Origin: JANWLD01 sp036278875
GTDB lineage: Bacteria; Patescibacteriota; Saccharimonadia; Saccharimonadales; 2-12-FULL-41-12
NCBI GenBank assembly: GCA_036278875.1
Contig: DASUKF010000021.1
Span: forward strand, 1-62,437
Direction of reading: 5' to 3'
DNA length: 62,437 nucleotides
Part shown: one piece after another, positions 50,417-59,025 of the stretch
Position numbering within the stretch: the stretch's first letter is position 1
Layout: every line of letters begins with the position of its first letter
Made by a program: the position numbers and the translations under genes
Notes under the pieces: model-generated
What the model was told of the DNA's origin: nothing
What the model saw: the letters and a program-made list of their open reading frames with translations, nothing else
Databases searched by the model: none

Positions 50417-51895
50417 ATGAACTGGAAACTGATTTGGAAATCGCTGGCCGATGCAGACATGCGCAAGAAAATCTTCGCAGTCCTTGGCATCATAGTGGTC
50501 TACCGCGTACTGGCTCATATACCTATACCTATCAGCGACCCGCAGAATGTCCGCCAGGTCCTGGAATCATTGTTCACTTCCAGTAATACACCTCAGTTCT
50601 TGAGTTTTCTGAATGCCCTGTCCGGCGGCGCGCTGGCCAAATTTTCCATCATGCTCGTCGCTTTGGGGCCGTATATTAATGCCAGCATAATAATGCAGCT
50701 GCTTACCCGGGCCATACCCCGGCTGGAAACTTTGAACAAAGAAGGCGAATACGGCCGCAAGAAAATAAACCAGATGACCCGTATCCTGACCCTGCCCTTG
50801 GCGATAGTCCAATCCATAGGTGCTATTTATATAGTCAAACAGCAGGCCAGTCAGATATCCGGCCTTGACATAACAGCACACAGTTCGCCGATGCAGTGGG
50901 TGCTGATGGTGGTCGCGCTTACCGGCGGTTCGATGATACTTATGTGGCTGGGGGAACTTATAACCGAGCAGAATATCGGCAACGGTATATCGCTTCTGAT
51001 AACCGTAGGCATAGTCAGTACCTTGCCGGGCATGCTTAGCGGTCTGGTCGGTGGTGTGTTCTCAGGCAGTCACAAGATAAACTTCATCGGCCGCCAGATT
51101 CCTCTGGATTACCACCAGCTTAAGATATTCGCCATTGTCGCGATACTGGTGATTCTAACCATAGTAATAGTGGTGAAGCTGAACGAAGCGGCGCGCAAAC
51201 TTACCGTGCATTATGCCAAGCGTGTCCAGGGCAACCGCACCTATGGCGGTGTTACAACCATGCTGCCGGTCAAGCTCATTGGCGCCGGCGTGGTACCTAT
51301 CATCTTTGCGGTAGCTTTCCTTAGCGTTCCCAGTTTCATCGGACAGATACTTTCTACTAACGCCTCGGAAAAACTCCAGCACCTCGGCACTGTTTTGCTT
51401 CAATGGTTCCAGACGCCTTCGGCCCAGACTTTTGCCACCGGCGACTGGCATTCATATATATATCCGGTCACTTATTTCATATTGGTCTTTCTTTTCACTT
51501 TCTTCTATACCAACATCACTTTCAACGCCAAGGAAATTGCCGAGAACCTGCAGAAGCAAGGCGGTTTTATCGCCGACGTGCGTTCCGGTCCGCAGACCGA
51601 GAAGTATCTTTCAAGAGTGGTTAACAGGCTGACTCTGTTCGGGGGTATCGCTATCGGTATATTGGCGGTGGTGCCTATAGCGGCGGAAATATTCTTCGGC
51701 AATAACCTGGCTATCGGCGGTACCAGCGTGCTTATATTGGTTTCCGTATCGCTCGAAACGCTCAGGAAAGTGGAATCCCAGGCCCTTATGGTCACTTACA
51801 GCCGGTATGACGGCGGAGACTTTTTCCAACAGGTTGAGCAAGAAGAGAAGAAAAGCCGGTTCCCTGTAAAGAAATTCAGGAGAAAGAAGAAGTAA
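50417..51895 (+). CDS. secY: preprotein translocase subunit SecY
   Basis: Pore subunit of the Sec translocon, about ten membrane segments, 492 residues (longer than the usual 430-445). Family signatures include GALAKFSIMLVALGPYINASIIMQLL and GGTSVLILVSVSLE near the C-terminus. Extra length lies in periplasmic/extracellular loops (about 310-350) and a basic C-terminal tail. The usual downstream adk and map are not present. Confidence 0.97.
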   Translation: MNWKLIWKSLADADMRKKIFAVLGIIVVYRVLAHIPIPISDPQNVRQVLESLFTSSNTPQFLSFLNALSGGALAKFSIMLVALGPYINASIIMQLLTRAIPRLETLNKEGEYGRKKINQMTRILTLPLAIVQSIGAIYIVKQQASQISGLDITAHSSPMQWVLMVVALTGGSMILMWLGELITEQNIGNGISLLITVGIVSTLPGMLSGLVGGVFSGSHKINFIGRQIPLDYHQLKIFAIVAILVILTIVIVVKLNEAARKLTVHYAKRVQGNRTYGGVTTMLPVKLIGAGVVPIIFAVAFLSVPSFIGQILSTNASEKLQHLGTVLLQWFQTPSAQTFATGDWHSYIYPVTYFILVFLFTFFYTNITFNAKEIAENLQKQGGFIADVRSGPQTEKYLSRVVNRLTLFGGIAIGILAVVPIAAEIFFGNNLAIGGTSVLILVSVSLETLRKVESQALMVTYSRYDGGDFFQQVEQEEKKSRFPVKKFRRKKK

Positions 51896-51896
51896 C

Positions 51897-52778
51897 ATGC
51901 CAAACCCGGAGCAGGGAGAAGCGGCCAAAATGTCACCCTTTGAGAGAGTTACAGCCGCAACAGGAGTTCTTCTTACCGTGGCAGCTATTGCTTATCCTTA
52001 CCCTTCTACAGAAGCACACCAGCATTCAGATGAACCCTTGGTTGAAAAATGCAGGGAAGAATATCCGCCGCAGCCGGCTGAACTAACCATGGAAGATTAC
52101 TTCGGTGTAGATCGATGGGGGTATCAAAGGCCGCAAGCCGGGAATGTGCTTCAAATTTTAAAGCACAGGCTAAGGGAAAATCAGCTCCACGCCTATGAAG
52201 TCAGCCCTGAACGCAGCCATAGGATAGAAGCGCAAGTCAATCGCTTCGCTGCCGGCATGGTAGAGCGCGCTAACGACGGTGATACTACGTATAAGTTTTT
52301 GCAGGGCGGCGGAGGCGCTTTTCTTGACGGTAATTTCCTAACAGGACCCGGTGGGGGCCTGGAACCGGCGGCTGATGATTATGAAGGTTTTGGTTGGCTG
52401 TGGAGAGATGTTAAAGATGATAACGGTAAAATAATCAAACAAGAGATTGTTGACGGAATATACCGCCACAGTGACGGTACATATTATCCTCAGCCTCGTC
52501 CATGGACACTTTCAGTCTACGATAAAAATGCCCAGTCCACCTTTGAAGCTCCGGAAGGCCTCGGCCTGGTAGAGTGTGCCTCCGTTCCGGGTAATGGCGC
52601 TACTCAAGGTTGGCGGGTTTCACATTATGATTTCAATCACCTGGGCGAGCCCGGCTCTGATACCGTGCAGCTTGAGCCCTGGGTCTATGGCAACACTACT
52701 ATCGCTGATGTGCAATTAGCGGATAGACGGGCTGCTCACTTTATCGACAACAGGTACGACCCTGGAGTCGGACAATAA
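51897..52778 (+). CDS. unrecognised exported or membrane-anchored protein after secY
   Basis: 293 residues. A hydrophobic segment (about 18-33) after a short charged N-terminus suggests an uncleaved anchor or a signal peptide. The extracytoplasmic part is rich in aromatic and Gly residues (GGGGAFLDGNFLTGPGGG region near 140-157) and has two cysteines. No family recognised. It starts one base after secY, in the slot where adk usually lies, so it is probably co-transcribed with the translocon gene. Confidence 0.75.
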   Translation: MPNPEQGEAAKMSPFERVTAATGVLLTVAAIAYPYPSTEAHQHSDEPLVEKCREEYPPQPAELTMEDYFGVDRWGYQRPQAGNVLQILKHRLRENQLHAYEVSPERSHRIEAQVNRFAAGMVERANDGDTTYKFLQGGGGAFLDGNFLTGPGGGLEPAADDYEGFGWLWRDVKDDNGKIIKQEIVDGIYRHSDGTYYPQPRPWTLSVYDKNAQSTFEAPEGLGLVECASVPGNGATQGWRVSHYDFNHLGEPGSDTVQLEPWVYGNTTIADVQLADRRAAHFIDNRYDPGVGQ

Positions 52779-52780
52779 GA

Positions 52781-53005
52781 GTGCCTGCACTGATTCCTAT
52801 AATAATTATCGTCTTGCTGGAGGGTTTCTGGCTGTGGATGCTTAGGGAGATGGCATATAATCCGGACATTCCGCCTAATAATACCAGCGGCAGATTTAAC
52901 TGGCCGCCTATATCTAAAGTAGAGTGGGCTTTCCTGTTCGTACTTCTAAACGTAGCCGCCGCCGGCTTCTACTACTTCGTCGTATATAAAGAAATTCGCC
53001 GGTAA
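52781..53005 (+). CDS. small two-helix membrane protein
   Basis: 74 residues from GTG 52781, two bases after the preceding stop. Two membrane segments (about 3-22 and 48-68) flank a short Pro/Asn-rich loop; the layout resembles PLDc_N-type small membrane proteins but the match is weak. It may work with the exported protein upstream. Confidence 0.6.
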   Translation: MPALIPIIIIVLLEGFWLWMLREMAYNPDIPPNNTSGRFNWPPISKVEWAFLFVLLNVAAAGFYYFVVYKEIRR

Positions 53006-53011
53006 AAAATG

Positions 53012-53040
53012 TTGCAATTTTGAGAAGTGTTTGATATGAT
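53012..53040 (+). promoter_or_regulatory. promoter of infA and the alpha operon
   Basis: -35 TTGCAA (53012-53017), 17-base spacer and -10 TATGAT (53035-53040). The transcript would start near 53047, 13 bases before infA. It provides independent expression of infA-rpmJ-rpsM-rpsK-rpsD-rpoA. Confidence 0.65.
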
Positions 53041-53059
53041 ACTTGTCTAGTTATATTTT

Positions 53060-53281
53060 ATGGCCAAAAATAAGGAAGTTATCGAGCTTACGGGTACTAT
53101 CGTAGAAACCCTGCCAGGAACACAATTCAAGGTGGAGCTCGAAAATGGCCATCAAATCATAGCTCACGTCGCCGGCAAGATGAGGAAGAACTACATCCGC
53201 ATCGTTCCAGGTGACAGCGTTACGGTCGAGTTGACACCTTACGACCTTACGAAGGGCAGAATCACGTATCGCAAAAGTTAA
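53060..53281 (+). CDS. infA: translation initiation factor IF-1
   Basis: 73 residues forming a single OB fold, with VELENGHQIIAHVAGKMRKNYIRIVPGD as the family core. Usual length. It binds the 30S A site during initiation. Confidence 0.97.
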   Translation: MAKNKEVIELTGTIVETLPGTQFKVELENGHQIIAHVAGKMRKNYIRIVPGDSVTVELTPYDLTKGRITYRKS

Positions 53282-53328
53282 CATCAATTAAGCAGTGTGT
53301 TATTGCGTAAAAAGGAGCAATAATCCGT

Positions 53329-53445
53329 ATGAAAGTACGTGCAAGTGTAAAGAAAATCAGTTCCGATGATAAAATCGTCCGCAGAAAAGGACGACTGTAT
53401 GTCATTAACAAAATGAAGCCTAAGCACAAGCAGAGGCAAGGTTAG
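53329..53445 (+). CDS. rpmJ: 50S ribosomal protein L36, zinc-free
   Basis: 38 residues: MKVRASVKKISSDDKIVRRK at the start and KPKHKQRQG at the end, the L36 pattern. The usual zinc-ligand cysteines (CxxC and a third Cys) are replaced by Ser, Asp and Asn, leaving only the His. AAAGGAG lies about 12 bases upstream. It lies between infA and rpsM as in most bacteria. Confidence 0.93.
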   Translation: MKVRASVKKISSDDKIVRRKGRLYVINKMKPKHKQRQG

Positions 53446-53452
53446 TATATAT

Positions 53453-53839
53453 ATGGCCAGGATTTCAGGAGTTACCATACCGAACGAAAAGCAGGTGCAG
53501 ATAGCATTGCAGTATATATACGGTATTGGTAAGAAACATGCGAAAGAAATACTAGCAAAAGCTAAAGTAGAACCAACCGTACGGGTAAAAGACCTGACAG
53601 AAGGCGAAATAGGCAAGATTTCCGAGATCGTCGGCAATGATTACATAGTCGAAGGCGAATTACAGCGCATAGTTACGGGCAATATCAAGCGTCTGAAAGA
53701 TATAAAGACCTATCGCGGTATGCGCCATTCGGCTAGCCTGCCCAGCAAGGGCCAAAGGACCAAGACCAACGCTAGGACGCGCCGTGGCAAGAAAGTAACC
53801 GTCGGCGGCACGGCGAAGAAAGTAGCGTCTAAGACTTAA
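53453..53839 (+). CDS. rpsM: 30S ribosomal protein S13
   Basis: 128 residues starting MARISGVTIPNEKQVQIAL; the helix-two-turn-helix IYGIGKKHAKEIL and the C-terminal GMRHSASLPSKGQRTKTNARTRRG are canonical. Short 7-base gap after rpmJ. Confidence 0.97.
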   Translation: MARISGVTIPNEKQVQIALQYIYGIGKKHAKEILAKAKVEPTVRVKDLTEGEIGKISEIVGNDYIVEGELQRIVTGNIKRLKDIKTYRGMRHSASLPSKGQRTKTNARTRRGKKVTVGGTAKKVASKT

Positions 53840-53847
53840 GGATAATT

Positions 53848-54255
53848 ATGGCAGAGGAAACCAAGACCACCGCACCCAAGACAAGGAAAAAGAAAGCCAA
53901 GCGCAGCGTGCCTGCCGGACAGGTACATGTTCTGGCAACTTTCAACAACACCATAGTTACCGTTACCGACACGAAAGGCGGAGTACTTACGAACTCCAGT
54001 GCCGGAGCCTGCGGTTTCCGTGGCAGCAAGAAAGGCACCGCCTATGCCGCTCAAGTCGCCGCCGAGAAAGCTATAGAAGATGCGAAACAGCGTTTCGGTC
54101 TGAGTAAAACCGATGTATTCATCAAAGGTGTCGGTCTGGGCCGCGATGCGGCTGTCAGAGTTTTGATTTCTGCCAATATATCGGTTGATTCCATACAGGA
54201 TGTAACAGGAGTTCCGCATGGCGGAACACGCCCGAGGAAAGCGAGGAGAGTATAG
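53848..54255 (+). CDS. rpsK: 30S ribosomal protein S11
   Basis: 135 residues, with a Lys/Thr-rich N-terminus before GQVHVLATFNNTIVTVTD; GVPHGGTRPRKARRV at the end is diagnostic. It forms part of the 30S platform at the E site. Confidence 0.97.
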   Translation: MAEETKTTAPKTRKKKAKRSVPAGQVHVLATFNNTIVTVTDTKGGVLTNSSAGACGFRGSKKGTAYAAQVAAEKAIEDAKQRFGLSKTDVFIKGVGLGRDAAVRVLISANISVDSIQDVTGVPHGGTRPRKARRV

Positions 54256-54870
54256 ATGGCTAGAGATACGCGTTCTATCGTAAAGATGAGCCGCCGCGAA
54301 GGCTACGCTCTTCACCCCAAGGCCCATAAAGCGCTCGTAAAGCGCTCTACTCCTCCGGGTCAACAAACCAGGGGCTATAGAAGCAAGCCGAGCCAGTATT
54401 CGCTTCAGCTTCGGGAAAAACAGAAGGTAAAACGGCTTTACGGCCTTTTGGAAAAGCAGTTCCGCAACCTGATGAAAGAAGCATCCAGGGCTAAGGGTGA
54501 ATCCGGTCAGATCCTGCTGAGATTCTTAGAACAGCGCGCCGACAACGCCGTATATCGTTCAGGGCTGGCTACAAGCCGACGGGCCGCCCGCCAGCTGGTT
54601 ACTCACGGGCATTTCACCCTGAACGGGCGTCGCGTAGACGTTCCATCTATCAGGCTGAAAACGGGAGACGAGCTGAAACTGCGGGACAAGTCCAAAAACA
54701 GCGAATATTTCAAGCATATCGATGACGTAAGCCCTGCACCGAGCGAGATACCGGGGTGGCTGAAAGTCGATAGAAAGAGGTTTGAGATAAAAGTAACCGG
54801 CGAGCCTGGTCGAGAAGAAGCGGAGCCGGATATAAATGAGCAATTAATAGTTGAGTTCTACTCACGTTAA
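54256..54870 (+). CDS. rpsD: 30S ribosomal protein S4
   Basis: 204 residues with the S4 RNA-binding domain RADNAVYRSGLATSRRAARQLVTHGHFTLNGRRV. No zinc cysteines in the N-terminal region, as in many S4 proteins. First base follows the rpsK stop. Confidence 0.97.
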   Translation: MARDTRSIVKMSRREGYALHPKAHKALVKRSTPPGQQTRGYRSKPSQYSLQLREKQKVKRLYGLLEKQFRNLMKEASRAKGESGQILLRFLEQRADNAVYRSGLATSRRAARQLVTHGHFTLNGRRVDVPSIRLKTGDELKLRDKSKNSEYFKHIDDVSPAPSEIPGWLKVDRKRFEIKVTGEPGREEAEPDINEQLIVEFYSR

Positions 54871-54890
54871 GTTAAGGAGACGAGCTAACA

Positions 54891-55838
54891 ATGACAAAAA
54901 ATATTCATGTGCCAGGGGTAGTAAAGACTGAGGACCACGGCAAGACCCAGTCTACATTTACCATTGAACCGCTTCACAGCGGTTACGGCATGACTCTGGG
55001 CAACAGCCTTAGAAGGGTCCTGCTTTCATCTATTTCCGGTGCGGCCATCACTGCATTCAAAGTAGAAGGCGCCAGCCACGAGTTCACCACGCTTCCGGGC
55101 GTAAAAGAAGACATAGTTGAGATAATTCTTAACCTCAAAGGCGTTCGTTTCCGCATATTTTCCGACGAGCCTCAGACTATCCGTCTGAGCAAAAAGGGCT
55201 CCGGTGCGGTGACCGCCAAAGATATTCAAGTGAACGCTGATGTAGAAGTGGTCAACAAGGACCATGTAATCGCACATATCGATGGTGCTTCAGCCAGCAT
55301 CAACATGGATATAGTGGTCGAAAAGGGCCGCGGCTACCGTGCTATCGACGAATCAGGCAGCAAAAAAGTCGTCTCCGATATGATAGCTATCGATTCTATC
55401 TTCAGTCCGGTACTCCGGGTACGATACAAAGTTGAGAACACCCGTGTCGGACAGATGACCGACCTGGACAAGCTCATCATAACCGTCGAGACTGACGGAA
55501 CTATTACTCCGCGCGAGGCCTTTGAGGAAGCTTCCGCTATACTGGTCAACCAATATACTGCGCTGGCCGGACAGACCAGAGTAGAACAGGGCGCTCCTTT
55601 GAACGCCGCTGATGAAAGTTCTGACGAAGCCGGTGTTTCCGACGATTCGCCTGCTCTGATGACATCCATAGAAGATTTGAACCTTTCCGCGCGTACTACT
55701 AACGCGCTGGTCAACAACGATATACACACGCTTAAGGACCTTTTCGCTCTTAGCGATATGGAACTGCGCGAGCTGAAAGGCTTCGGCAGCAAAGCACTTG
55801 ATGAGGTCAAAGAAAAAATGGCGGAGATGGAATTCTAA
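54891..55838 (+). CDS. rpoA: RNA polymerase alpha subunit
   Basis: 315 residues. The N-terminal assembly domain includes EPLHSGYGMTLGNSLRRVLLSSISGAA; the C-terminal DNA-binding domain has two helix-hairpin-helix elements (LNLSARTTNALVNNDIHTLKDL and LKGFGSKALDEVKEKM). Intact alpha-CTD implies UP-element or activator contacts remain possible. rplQ follows at once. Confidence 0.98.
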   Translation: MTKNIHVPGVVKTEDHGKTQSTFTIEPLHSGYGMTLGNSLRRVLLSSISGAAITAFKVEGASHEFTTLPGVKEDIVEIILNLKGVRFRIFSDEPQTIRLSKKGSGAVTAKDIQVNADVEVVNKDHVIAHIDGASASINMDIVVEKGRGYRAIDESGSKKVVSDMIAIDSIFSPVLRVRYKVENTRVGQMTDLDKLIITVETDGTITPREAFEEASAILVNQYTALAGQTRVEQGAPLNAADESSDEAGVSDDSPALMTSIEDLNLSARTTNALVNNDIHTLKDLFALSDMELRELKGFGSKALDEVKEKMAEMEF

Positions 55839-56297
55839 ATGCACAGACACGGATACAAAGGTCGAAAACTCGGTCGCGAACGCGACCAGCGCCGAGCCCT
55901 TCTAAAGGGCCTGGCCGACTCTTTGATTGTCCATGGTTCTATAGAAACTACCATATCTAAAGCCAAGGAATTGGTTCCTTACACGGAAAAGCTGATAACC
56001 AAAGCCAAGAAGGGTGACCTGCACAATCGCAGGATGATTGTTGCCAAGCTCCAGACAGTCGAATCGGCCCATAAGCTGGTTGACGATATAGCCCCTAAGC
56101 TTTCTGTGCGGGACAGCGGACACCTTAGGATATCTAAGACCCGAGCCCGCAGGGGTGACAATGCACAGCTGGCCAAAGTCAGTTTCGTAGATGACCTTAC
56201 TGCAAAAACACCGGTTAAAGTACCCGCCAAACCTGCGGAAACGAAAAAACCGGCCGCCAAGAAGCCTGCAGCGAAAAAGACAGGAGCTAAAAAATAA
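55839..56297 (+). CDS. rplQ: 50S ribosomal protein L17 with Lys/Ala tail
   Basis: 152 residues against about 118-127 usually. The core opens MHRHGYKGRKLGRERDQRRALLKGLADSL. The last 35 residues are Lys/Ala/Pro repeats of the KKPAAKK type. Directly after rpoA, as in most bacteria. Confidence 0.96.
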   Translation: MHRHGYKGRKLGRERDQRRALLKGLADSLIVHGSIETTISKAKELVPYTEKLITKAKKGDLHNRRMIVAKLQTVESAHKLVDDIAPKLSVRDSGHLRISKTRARRGDNAQLAKVSFVDDLTAKTPVKVPAKPAETKKPAAKKPAAKKTGAKK

Positions 56298-56734
56298 TGA
56301 AAACTTATTCCGCCAAGCCGACTGATGTAGAAAGAAAATGGTATGTTCTGGATGCCGGCAAACTTACCCTTGGCAGATTATCCACCCAGGTGGCTAAACT
56401 TCTGATGGGCAAGGAAAAGCCTATGTTCACCAAACATATAGACTGCGGCGACTACGTGATAGTCATAAACTCCGACCGGCTCAAAGTCACCGGTAAAAAA
56501 ATGGATGACAAAGTTTATTACAAGCATTCAGGTTATCCCGGCGGCCTGAAAGAACTCAGCCTAAAGGAGAAGATGGAAAAGGATTCTACCGATGTAATCG
56601 TCCGAGCCGTGCGGGGTATGCTGCCGGATAACAAGCTTCGCAACCCAAGGCTGGCACGATTGAAGGTATACAAAGACGAGAATCACGGCCACAGTGCGCA
56701 AAAACCCGAAACTTTCGAACTGGAGAAATCATAG
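56297..56734 (+). CDS. rplM: 50S ribosomal protein L13
   Basis: 145 residues with KWYVLDAGKLTLGRLSTQVA and the VRGMLPDNKLRNPRLARLKVY signature. Usual length. Linked to rpsI, here fused into the alpha operon rather than standing apart. Confidence 0.97.
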   Translation: MKTYSAKPTDVERKWYVLDAGKLTLGRLSTQVAKLLMGKEKPMFTKHIDCGDYVIVINSDRLKVTGKKMDDKVYYKHSGYPGGLKELSLKEKMEKDSTDVIVRAVRGMLPDNKLRNPRLARLKVYKDENHGHSAQKPETFELEKS

Positions 56735-57124
56735 ATGAATTATTTTTACGGATTAGGACGACGCAAGAGCTCTACTGCCAGAGTCAGGTTGCAGAAAGGC
56801 AAAGGCGTCATAACGGTAAACAACAAGCCTGCCGAAGAATATTTTTCGGCCAGCCAGCAGTTGCTTCATGAGCTGGACAAGCCTTTTATTGCGCTTGAGC
56901 AGGAAAACAAGTACGACATCAGCGCCAAAGTAAACGGCGGTGGCCACGCAGGCCAGATAGGTGCTATAAGGCTCGGTATCGCCAAAGCTTTGGTAGAGCT
57001 GAATGCAGACTTTAAGAATACACTTAGGCGCGCCGAACTGCTCGGCCGCGACCCGCGCGAAAAAGAACGCAAGAAGTTCGGCCTCAAGGGCGCCCGCAAG
57101 AAGAGACAATTTACCAAGCGTTAA
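56735..57124 (+). CDS. rpsI: 30S ribosomal protein S9
   Basis: 129 residues starting with YGLGRRKSSTARVRL and ending KKFGLKGARKKRQFTKR, whose final Lys-Arg touches P-site tRNA. Last gene of the large r-protein cluster; a new promoter for trpS follows. Confidence 0.97.
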   Translation: MNYFYGLGRRKSSTARVRLQKGKGVITVNNKPAEEYFSASQQLLHELDKPFIALEQENKYDISAKVNGGGHAGQIGAIRLGIAKALVELNADFKNTLRRAELLGRDPREKERKKFGLKGARKKRQFTKR

Positions 57125-57126
57125 GC

Positions 57127-57132
57127 TATAAT
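57127..57132 (+). promoter_or_regulatory. -10 box of trpS
   Basis: A perfect TATAAT ending 11 bases before the trpS ATG; the predicted UTR is about 5 bases, too short for a ribosome-binding site. Confidence 0.55.
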
Positions 57133-57143
57133 AAAACTTAAGA

Positions 57144-58166
57144 ATGAGTAAGCCTGTTATTCTAACCGGTCTTAGAGCTAATAACGAGCTTCATATAGGT
57201 AATTATTTCGGTGCTCTTTTGCCTATGGTCGACATGGCTAAGAACAAGACAAAAGATTATCAGATTAACCTGTTCATTCCCGACCTGCACAGTATTACCA
57301 CGCCGATAGAGTACAAGAAACTACAAGCGCAAATAATGCAGAATCTAAACTTATTTACGGCCGCCGGCCTGCCTTTGGGTGAGCCGGACGTAAACCTTTA
57401 CCGCCAGAGCTATATTAGCGCGCATTCAGAGCTGACCTGGATATTGGACTGCTTCACCGGTTTCGGTGAAATGAGCCGCATGACCCAATTCAAAGATAAA
57501 AGAGATGAATCAAAAGAAGTGTCTGTCGGATTGTTTAACTATCCGGTGATGATGGCGGCGGATATACTGCTGTATGGCGCGGAATACGTACCGGTCGGTG
57601 ATGACCAGACCCAGCATCTGGAGTATACCCGCGATATAGCCGAACGCATGAACAACAGGTTCGGCAATGTATTCACCGTTCCTAAGCCGGTGAAAGAACA
57701 GCACAAGTTTTTTGCCAAAGACCAAGGGCTTAGGATTAAAGACCTGGCAAATCCGGATAAAAAAATGAGCAAAAGCACTGAGTCCGATAAGGGCGTGATA
57801 TTCCTGCAGGACAATCCTGAAATTGCTAAAAAGAAGATAATGTCCGCCACGACGGACAGTCTGAACCGGGTCAAGCATGATCCGGATAACCAGCCGGGCG
57901 TATCAAATTTGATTGAGATTTACGGTTTGGTAAAAGGTAAAACGGCCAAAGAAGCTGAAGCAGACTTTGCCGGCCAGACTCAATACGGCCAATTCAAACA
58001 GACCGTAGCTGAAACGGTGGCGGAATTTCTGCAGGAGTTTCAGGCCAGGCTTGCCGGAGTAAACGAAAAAGACATTCAATCTAAACTGATAGAGTCCGAG
58101 AAAAAGATGAATATCCAGGCAAATGCCACTCTTTTGAAAGTACAAAAAGCCATCGGGCTCAGGTAG
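57144..58166 (+). CDS. trpS: tryptophanyl-tRNA synthetase
   Basis: Class I synthetase, 340 residues. HIGH reads H17-I-G-N20, as in many bacterial TrpRS, and KMSKS is exact at 207-211. The tryptophan-binding GDDQTQHLEYTRDIA segment is canonical. No Trp leader or T-box was seen upstream. Followed by rluD four bases after its stop. Confidence 0.97.
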   Translation: MSKPVILTGLRANNELHIGNYFGALLPMVDMAKNKTKDYQINLFIPDLHSITTPIEYKKLQAQIMQNLNLFTAAGLPLGEPDVNLYRQSYISAHSELTWILDCFTGFGEMSRMTQFKDKRDESKEVSVGLFNYPVMMAADILLYGAEYVPVGDDQTQHLEYTRDIAERMNNRFGNVFTVPKPVKEQHKFFAKDQGLRIKDLANPDKKMSKSTESDKGVIFLQDNPEIAKKKIMSATTDSLNRVKHDPDNQPGVSNLIEIYGLVKGKTAKEAEADFAGQTQYGQFKQTVAETVAEFLQEFQARLAGVNEKDIQSKLIESEKKMNIQANATLLKVQKAIGLR

Positions 58167-58170
58167 GAAA

Positions 58171-59025
58171 TTGGAGCGCGAAAGACTCGACTATCTTGTA
58201 GCAAGGCAAGCGGGGGTTAGCAGATCGATGGCCTTAAGCCTGGTAGAGGGTGGTGCCGTCAAAGTCGACGGCAAGACCAAGACCAAGCCCAGCCAGAAGT
58301 TTGATTTAAATAGCAAGCTTGATATCGACATGCCAAAGCACAAGCCTTCGCCACTGAAGCTAGAAGTTATCTATGAAGATGATGACTGCGTGGTGATTAA
58401 TAAGCCCGCAGGAGTGTTGGTTCATTCCAAAGGAGCATTCAATATTGAGAGTACGGTAGCTTCATGGCTGCTTCCCAAGGTTAAGGGCTTCGATAAAAAC
58501 AATAACCGGGCAGGTATAGTACACCGGCTGGACAGGGGTACCAGCGGCGTAATGCTATGTGCTAAAAATCCGGAAGCTTTAAGTTTCTTTCAAAAACAAT
58601 TTTCATCCAGAAAAGTTATAAAAAAATACGTGGCGGTTATAGAAGGAAATCTTGAGCCCGCCGAGGCCGTCATAGACATTCCGATAGAAAGAAATCCCAA
58701 GGATCCGAAACGCTTCAAAGTGTCAATGAACGGCAAGTATGCCAAGACGGCGTATAAAATACAGAAAATTTTTACATATGCTGGCCACGAATACAGCCTT
58801 TTATCGTTGACTCCGAAAACCGGTCGGACGCATCAGCTTAGGGTGCACTTGAAACACATGAAACATCCTATAATAGGTGATGATTTTTATGACGGCAAAA
58901 AGGCAGACAGGTTGTATCTTCATGCCTTAAGCCTGGAGATAACCTTGCCGGGCGGCAAGCGCGAAGTATTTACGGCTGATTTGCCTTCGGTATTTAATAA
59001 ACCTAAAATATCAAGCGATGGATAG
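58171..59025 (+). CDS. RluA/RluD-family rRNA pseudouridine synthase
   Basis: 284 residues from TTG 58171. An N-terminal S4 RNA-binding domain (about 1-60) precedes the catalytic domain with GIVHRLDRGTSGVML, whose Asp is the nucleophile. Most similar in layout to RluD, which modifies 23S helix 69, but the exact target is not certain. Overlaps the next gene by 8 bases. Confidence 0.88.
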   Translation: MERERLDYLVARQAGVSRSMALSLVEGGAVKVDGKTKTKPSQKFDLNSKLDIDMPKHKPSPLKLEVIYEDDDCVVINKPAGVLVHSKGAFNIESTVASWLLPKVKGFDKNNNRAGIVHRLDRGTSGVMLCAKNPEALSFFQKQFSSRKVIKKYVAVIEGNLEPAEAVIDIPIERNPKDPKRFKVSMNGKYAKTAYKIQKIFTYAGHEYSLLSLTPKTGRTHQLRVHLKHMKHPIIGDDFYDGKKADRLYLHALSLEITLPGGKREVFTADLPSVFNKPKISSDG

